From the NCBI GenBank assembly GCA_040772845.1, contig JAXGXG010000001.1:4340001-4404000 (forward strand): a stretch of DNA of 64,000 bases, written 5' to 3'. Source of the stretch: PWXP01 sp040772845. GTDB lineage: Bacteria > Planctomycetota > Planctomycetia > Pirellulales > Thermoguttaceae. The notes beneath the pieces were generated by a model that worked only from the letters and a program-made list of their open reading frames with translations, searched no databases and had not been told where the DNA came from. Positions 60,091-64,000 of the stretch are shown here, in pieces; positions within the stretch are counted from its first letter, which is position 1; every line of letters starts with the position of its first letter. A program made the translations under genes and the position numbers.

Positions 60091-60930
60091 TCACTTCGGC
60101 TGAACGGCCCCATCGCGCTGCGTTTGAGCCAGGCGTACGACGAGCAGTTTTCGGGCCGGTTCGCCCTCCGTCGTTGTGAAGAACTGATGCCCCAGGCTTC
60201 CCGGATGATCGGGCAGACTGGTCAACACCAGCATGTCGCCTGGCACGAGCGTGGCGCACAGTTCCATTTCGTCGAACGTGCGGCGGGGACGACTGGCCTC
60301 CATCTGCAGCATGCCCTGTCGGCCTACCCAGCGCTTGCGCACCTGTTCGTGATGCAGCTCCGGAGTCAGGCAGATGCGTACGCGGCCGTCGGGTTCGGGA
60401 AGTGTCTTCAATGCCAGAATCCCTTGCGCTTGCCGGTACGTTTGGCCGCGCACCTCGCCCTGATTGTAAACGAGCACGGGAAGCGAGTCGTAGATGGACG
60501 AGGTCACGATCTCATTCCGTTGGGCGGGCCGCGTTTGAATATGGCGGCGCATGACCGTCGGTTCCGCCTCGAACGTGCTCAGCGCGCTCTTCAGCGCCCC
60601 TTCCTGCGGCGCGGGTTTGTCCTCCAGTTCCAGCAGTTGCGCCAGGGTCACGGGAATCTGCCCGAAGACCACGCCGGCCCGGAAGCCGTTGGTCAGCAGG
60701 CGGTGGCGGACTTCCGGCGAGAACTGCTGTTCATCGACCTCTTGCCATAGACTGCAGTTCAGCCGCTCGTCGTCCGGCGGGCACCGGACGAAGAAGACCT
60801 CGACCACAACGCTATCGGGCGACATCTGGGCCGGCTTCAACGGCAGTTCGCCCCGCGGCTGCTCCGGCAAGCGCGCGCAGCCTGCCAGGGCGCACAATAA
60901 CGCCAAGAGCCCGGGGCTACGTGCCAGCAT
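60091..60930 (-). CDS. Lipoprotein of unknown function
   Basis: 279 residues from the ATG at 60930. The signal ends in a good lipobox (ALAGC). The mature part is beta-rich (SVVVEVFFVRCPPDDERL, GRVRICLTPELHHEQVRK, MLVLTSLPDHPGSLGHQFF). No known domain; the shape is similar to planctomycete proteins of unknown function. Convergent with ribD. No partner gene visible. Confidence 0.7.
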   Translation of the reverse strand: MLARSPGLLALLCALAGCARLPEQPRGELPLKPAQMSPDSVVVEVFFVRCPPDDERLNCSLWQEVDEQQFSPEVRHRLLTNGFRAGVVFGQIPVTLAQLLELEDKPAPQEGALKSALSTFEAEPTVMRRHIQTRPAQRNEIVTSSIYDSLPVLVYNQGEVRGQTYRQAQGILALKTLPEPDGRVRICLTPELHHEQVRKRWVGRQGMLQMEASRPRRTFDEMELCATLVPGDMLVLTSLPDHPGSLGHQFFTTTEGEPARKLLVVRLAQTQRDGAVQPK

Positions 60931-61518
60931 AGATCGCCTCAATCGAACAGCGAGGGGGACGAGATTCGGACGAGATCACCGGAGGCGGCCGGACGCCCAG
61001 ATCGACCATCCGGCTCCCAATGCTCGGAGAAGGTATCCACCACCTCGTCCCGCGTCAATGCCGATCGGAGAGTGCTTCGTCTGCAGAGCGGCAGAAACGG
61101 ACCTGCACGGCTGGAAAAAGGCCACCGGCCGGCTTGCCCGGCCTGGAGCCGTGGTCAGTTGGCTACTGGCAGCGCCCCCAATGGTCCATTCTCCCCCCGC
61201 ACGGTGCGTGGTCCTCGGTTAGCTGGATGACCATGGCCCTGGGCGGGGCAAACCCGCCGGTGGCCGTTGCGTGAAATGCAAGTCCGCTGCTGCACGCTCG
61301 TCTGCACGGTACAGAAATTCGTTAGGGTTGCACCCCTGGTCCATTTCGGTAAGCTGAGTGGACTCGGTGGCGAGTGCAGGAGCGGACTAACATCCTGGAG
61401 AAAGCCCGCCAGTGGCCTTCCGTGAAATGTGAGTCCGCTGCTGCACCCCTCGGTGGCAGACCGCTTCCCCGCCGTTTGCCAGACTCGTTTCTCACCATGC
61501 TCGAAAGGACCGATCGCT
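60931..61518. other. Intergenic region with a 40-nt imperfect direct repeat
   Basis: No supported gene. GTGAAATGCAAGTCCGCTGC near 61270 and GTGAAATGTGAGTCCGCTGC near 61423 are imperfect direct repeats about 150 bp apart. Both are followed by TGCACSCTCG-like text and preceded by a GTGGCC word. No other repeat seen. Confidence 0.6.
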
Positions 61519-61941
61519 GTGAAATCCCTCACGGAATATCTGACACTGAACGTTCCGCAACGGATGGACTTCGTCAATATCACACGTCAGGTGGAGGACG
61601 CAGTTGAGCGGAGCGGAGTCCAGGAGGGGTTATGCCTGGTCAATGCCATGCACATTACGGCCAGCGTGTTCATTAACGACGACGAACCGGGGCTGCATCA
61701 GGACTACAAAGAGTGGCTCGAAAAACTGGCCCCTTTCGACCCGTCGCCCAAAGCCTATCGGCACAATCGCACCGGGGAGGACAACGGCGATGCCCATCAC
61801 AAGCGGCAGGTGATGGGGCGCGAGGTGGTCGTGGCCATCACCAAGGGGCGGCTCGACTTCGGCCCCTGGGAACGCATCTTCTACGGCGAGTTCGACGGCC
61901 GGCGACCGAAACGCATTCTGGTGAAGATCATCGGGGAGTGA
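61519..61941 (+). CDS. YjbQ-family protein (UPF0047, secondary thiamine-phosphate synthase-like)
   Basis: 140 residues from a GTG at 61519, with AAAGGA 10 nt upstream; the frame from 61429 adds 30 unsupported residues. Family signatures: TLNVPQRMDFVNITRQVEDA, GLCLVNAMHITASVFIND, AHHKRQVMGREVVVAITKGR, and the tail WERIFYGEFDGRRPKRILVKI. Cupin-like trimers; members have weak thiamine-phosphate synthase activity in vitro, but the physiological role is unsettled. Single gene. Confidence 0.9.
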   Translation: MKSLTEYLTLNVPQRMDFVNITRQVEDAVERSGVQEGLCLVNAMHITASVFINDDEPGLHQDYKEWLEKLAPFDPSPKAYRHNRTGEDNGDAHHKRQVMGREVVVAITKGRLDFGPWERIFYGEFDGRRPKRILVKIIGE

Positions 61942-62267
61942 ACCCGCCATCAGGGAGGCGGCTCGTCCGGGGGGTGCGTAAGTGTCTTGCCAATGGCTTT
62001 TCTGAGGGTTGCGGTTGTACAAAACGTCAAAAGATGGTATTCCAAGCGCATCATCGTCACACTTGCACAGTTGCTGCGGACCGAGGCGCTGGACTAAGAA
62101 CCTCAGAGATCGTTACGTTCTTGACAAAGACTTGTGACCCACGGGGGTAACCGACTTCAGCCGAGCGGTAGCTCGCATGGGTCGGCGGCCCTGCCGCCCT
62201 GGGCGCTCGCCCGTTTCCATCCTCGTGTCGTGAGGGGGCGAGTTTCACAAACAATGGGGACTTCGAA
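61942..62267. other. Intergenic region, no feature recognised
   Basis: About 325 bp between yjbQ and the E1 gene, without repeats, RNA-like structure or clear promoter. GAGCGGTAGCTCGC at 62163 resembles a tRNA D-arm but no acceptor or T-arm is present. Confidence 0.5.
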
Positions 62268-64000
62268 TTGGCATCACGGATCGAAACAGAGCAAACGACC
62301 AGGAAGGCTGGCGCAGCAGAGCCTTCTGCACGTGCTCGCCAAGTGGCCCGGCATGTGCCCGCACAGGTTCCCCCCTTGGCGCCACACTTGCGAGTGAGCG
62401 TGTACGAACCGCTCGACGTTCCTCGCCGGCCGCACGTCCTCTTGCCCGAAGCCTTCTATCCCTTGGCCTATCCGGCCATGTTCCTCTCGCGGCAACTCGA
62501 AGCCAGGCTTCTCGACCTGTTTCGCAAGGGGTATGTCAAAGGCACGGTCACCAGCAGTGCCGGCAACGAGGCAACGGCCGTCGGCGCGGCCATGCCTTTG
62601 CAGCCGAATGTTGACACGGTTGCCTTGCTGCACCGCGATTTCATCGCGCACCTGCTCATGGGCGCCACGCCGTACCAGTTGGTATGCCAATACTTGGCCA
62701 ATGCCGAAAGTCCGACCCACGGCCGGGAAGGCAATGTCCACCACGGCGACGCCGCACACCGCCGCATGCCCATGATGAGCCACCTGGGCCGGATGCTGAG
62801 CGTCGCGGTCGGCGGCGCCTGGGCCGCGCGCCGTAACGGCGAGGATGCCGTCGGCCTGGCGGTCATCGGCGACGGCGGCAGTAGTACGGGCGAGTTCCAC
62901 GAAGCGATCAATCTGGCGGCCGTCCGCCGCGTGCCCGTCCTCTTCCTCGTGCAGAACAACCACTATTCGTTCTCGACGCCTACCGAACTGCAGTTTCGCT
63001 GCAAACACTTGTCCGATCGGGCCGCCGGCTACGGAATCGCCGGAAAGACCATCGACGGGACCGATCCCTGGGAAGTGTACACGACCGTTCATCAGGCCCT
63101 CACTCTGATGCAAGCGGATCCCGAGCCGATGATCCTGGAATGCCAGGCGTTGCGGCTGCATGGCCATGCCGCGTACGACAAGGGCGACTACGTTCCACGC
63201 GAGAAGCTCGACGCCTGGTGGCAACGCGACCCGCTGCCCGCCACCCGCCAACGCTTGCTTGACATTTCCGGATACAGCGAACGGGACGTGGCCGAACTGG
63301 AAGCCGAAATTGAGGCGACCATCGACGAGACGATTCGCAAGGCCCTGCCCGTGGCGAGGCCCGAGCCCAACCGGCAAGTGTGGACCGCGTACAGCAGCAA
63401 CGCCCGGTCGCAGGTGGCCCCGTTCACCGCGCCGAAGGCCAAGAATGGCGATGCCGTTCGCCTCGCGCTCCATTACATCCTGGAGCATAACGAACGCGCG
63501 TTCCTTGCGGGCCAGGACGTGGGAACCTACGGCTCCGCATTCAAGACATGCAAGGGACTCCTCGAACGATTCGGACCCGAGCGCGTTCTGGATATGCCCA
63601 TTTGCGAAGGGGCCACGGTCGGATTTGCGCTGGGCGCCTCGCAGGTGGGCGCCGAGCCGATCCTCGAATTCCAGTTCGCAGATTTTTCGACCGAGGCAAC
63701 CACACAAATCGGCCTGAATGCCGGGACCTGGTTCTTCCGCGCCGGCCGGCCGGCCCCGATCCTCATGCGGCTGCCGTGTGGCGGCGGGCTGACCATGGGC
63801 CCGTTCCACTCCGGCGAGTTCGAAGGACTCTGGTCCTGCTTTCCCGGGCTGAAGCTGCTCTATCCGGCTACGCCGCAAGAGACGTTCGAGGCCCTGCTGG
63901 CAGGTTTTTACGATCGCAATCCATGCCTGGTCCTGGAGCACAAGCTTCTCTATTGGAGCCAGGGCGGTTCGATCGATTTCGACGGCAACCTTGCCGATCT
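62268..64000 (+). CDS. 2-oxoacid dehydrogenase E1 component, fused alpha-beta, 3' end outside window
   Basis: The frame is open to the window end. The alpha half is at about 62440-63330: the substrate/TPP region ending GNVHHGDAAHRRMPMMSHL, then the TPP motif VIGDGGSSTGEFHEAINLAA and LFLVQNNHYSFSTP. The beta half starts near 63430 (GDAVRLALHYILEHNERAFLAGQDVGTYGSAF) and includes DMPICEGATVGFALGAS. This is a single-chain branched-chain/pyruvate-type E1 (TPP-dependent decarboxylase that feeds lipoyl E2). The start is uncertain: TTG 62268 has GGGGA 7 nt upstream, whereas GTG 62394 or 62400 gives a shorter N-terminus without a ribosome-binding site. Confidence 0.88.
   Translation, partial: MASRIETEQTTRKAGAAEPSARARQVARHVPAQVPPLAPHLRVSVYEPLDVPRRPHVLLPEAFYPLAYPAMFLSRQLEARLLDLFRKGYVKGTVTSSAGNEATAVGAAMPLQPNVDTVALLHRDFIAHLLMGATPYQLVCQYLANAESPTHGREGNVHHGDAAHRRMPMMSHLGRMLSVAVGGAWAARRNGEDAVGLAVIGDGGSSTGEFHEAINLAAVRRVPVLFLVQNNHYSFSTPTELQFRCKHLSDRAAGYGIAGKTIDGTDPWEVYTTVHQALTLMQADPEPMILECQALRLHGHAAYDKGDYVPREKLDAWWQRDPLPATRQRLLDISGYSERDVAELEAEIEATIDETIRKALPVARPEPNRQVWTAYSSNARSQVAPFTAPKAKNGDAVRLALHYILEHNERAFLAGQDVGTYGSAFKTCKGLLERFGPERVLDMPICEGATVGFALGASQVGAEPILEFQFADFSTEATTQIGLNAGTWFFRAGRPAPILMRLPCGGGLTMGPFHSGEFEGLWSCFPGLKLLYPATPQETFEALLAGFYDRNPCLVLEHKLLYWSQGGSIDFDGNLAD

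Noticed and set aside
62160..62200. tRNA-like D-arm (GAGCGGTAGCTCGC)
   Set aside because: No anticodon stem, T-arm or acceptor stem could be fitted around it.
62274..63941. A 555-codon minus-strand frame
   Set aside because: Antisense to the E1 component, which has clear TPP motifs; shadow of codon bias.

Overview
The window is high-GC bacterial DNA, most likely from a planctomycete of the Pirellulales type. This is inferred, not proven by any marker gene. The evidence is an N-terminal LEERQLL export-type motif on a 3188-residue protein, a DUF11 protein, a XylR-type AraC regulator beside an HzsA-related PD40/cytochrome-like protein and a sulfatase, a fused E1 alpha/beta dehydrogenase, and large amounts of palindromic intergenic repeat.

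Layout. (1) 1-1.8 kb: end of a Tad/Flp pilus locus (secretin tail and CpaE/TadZ) and a small GYD-domain gene. (2) 1.8-24.3 kb: an accessory island. It holds three RHS/YD-repeat genes or gene remnants with different C-terminal tips, candidate immunity genes behind two of them, an AbiEi/AbiEii toxin-antitoxin pair whose antitoxin has lost its N-terminus, a RAYT (HUH Y1) element with 27-bp inverted repeats, an IS110 element inside the third RHS gene, and many families of hairpin repeats. (3) 24.4-37.4 kb: mostly ordinary genes (DUF11, TraB/GumN, LptF/G permease, TIM-barrel isomerase, arfB, UVR-motif protein, enolase, CstA, APC permease). (4) 37.8-47.3 kb: one giant minus-strand surface or secreted protein carrying both a trypsin-like triad and a HExxHxxGxxH metalloprotease motif. 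(5) 48.1-50.9 kb: an anti-sigma kinase/STAS pair, two small membrane proteins and a CheY-like regulator. (6) 50.95-52.3 kb: a complete ISH3/IS4-like insertion sequence with TIRs and TSD. (7) 52.4-58.9 kb: XylR regulator divergent from an HzsA-related protein, a sulfatase and a Tat-exported TIM-barrel protein. (8) 58.9-64 kb: ribD, a lipoprotein, yjbQ and the start of a fused 2-oxoacid dehydrogenase E1.

The strongest observation is in the IS110 element at about 17.9-19.9 kb. The roughly 380-nt leader of its transposase can fold into two similar stem / internal loop / hairpin modules. The internal-loop strands of the first match or complement the RHS target on both sides of the insertion. Those of the second match or complement the two ends of the element. 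This is the architecture of an IS110 bridge RNA, read here directly from sequence together with its used target. Excising the element restores the RHS frame exactly.

The RHS region looks like a toxin-delivery or polymorphic-toxin locus under active rearrangement: a 767-bp identical tract between copies, RHS scraps at short repeat junctions, and RAYT/REP ends joining unrelated genes.
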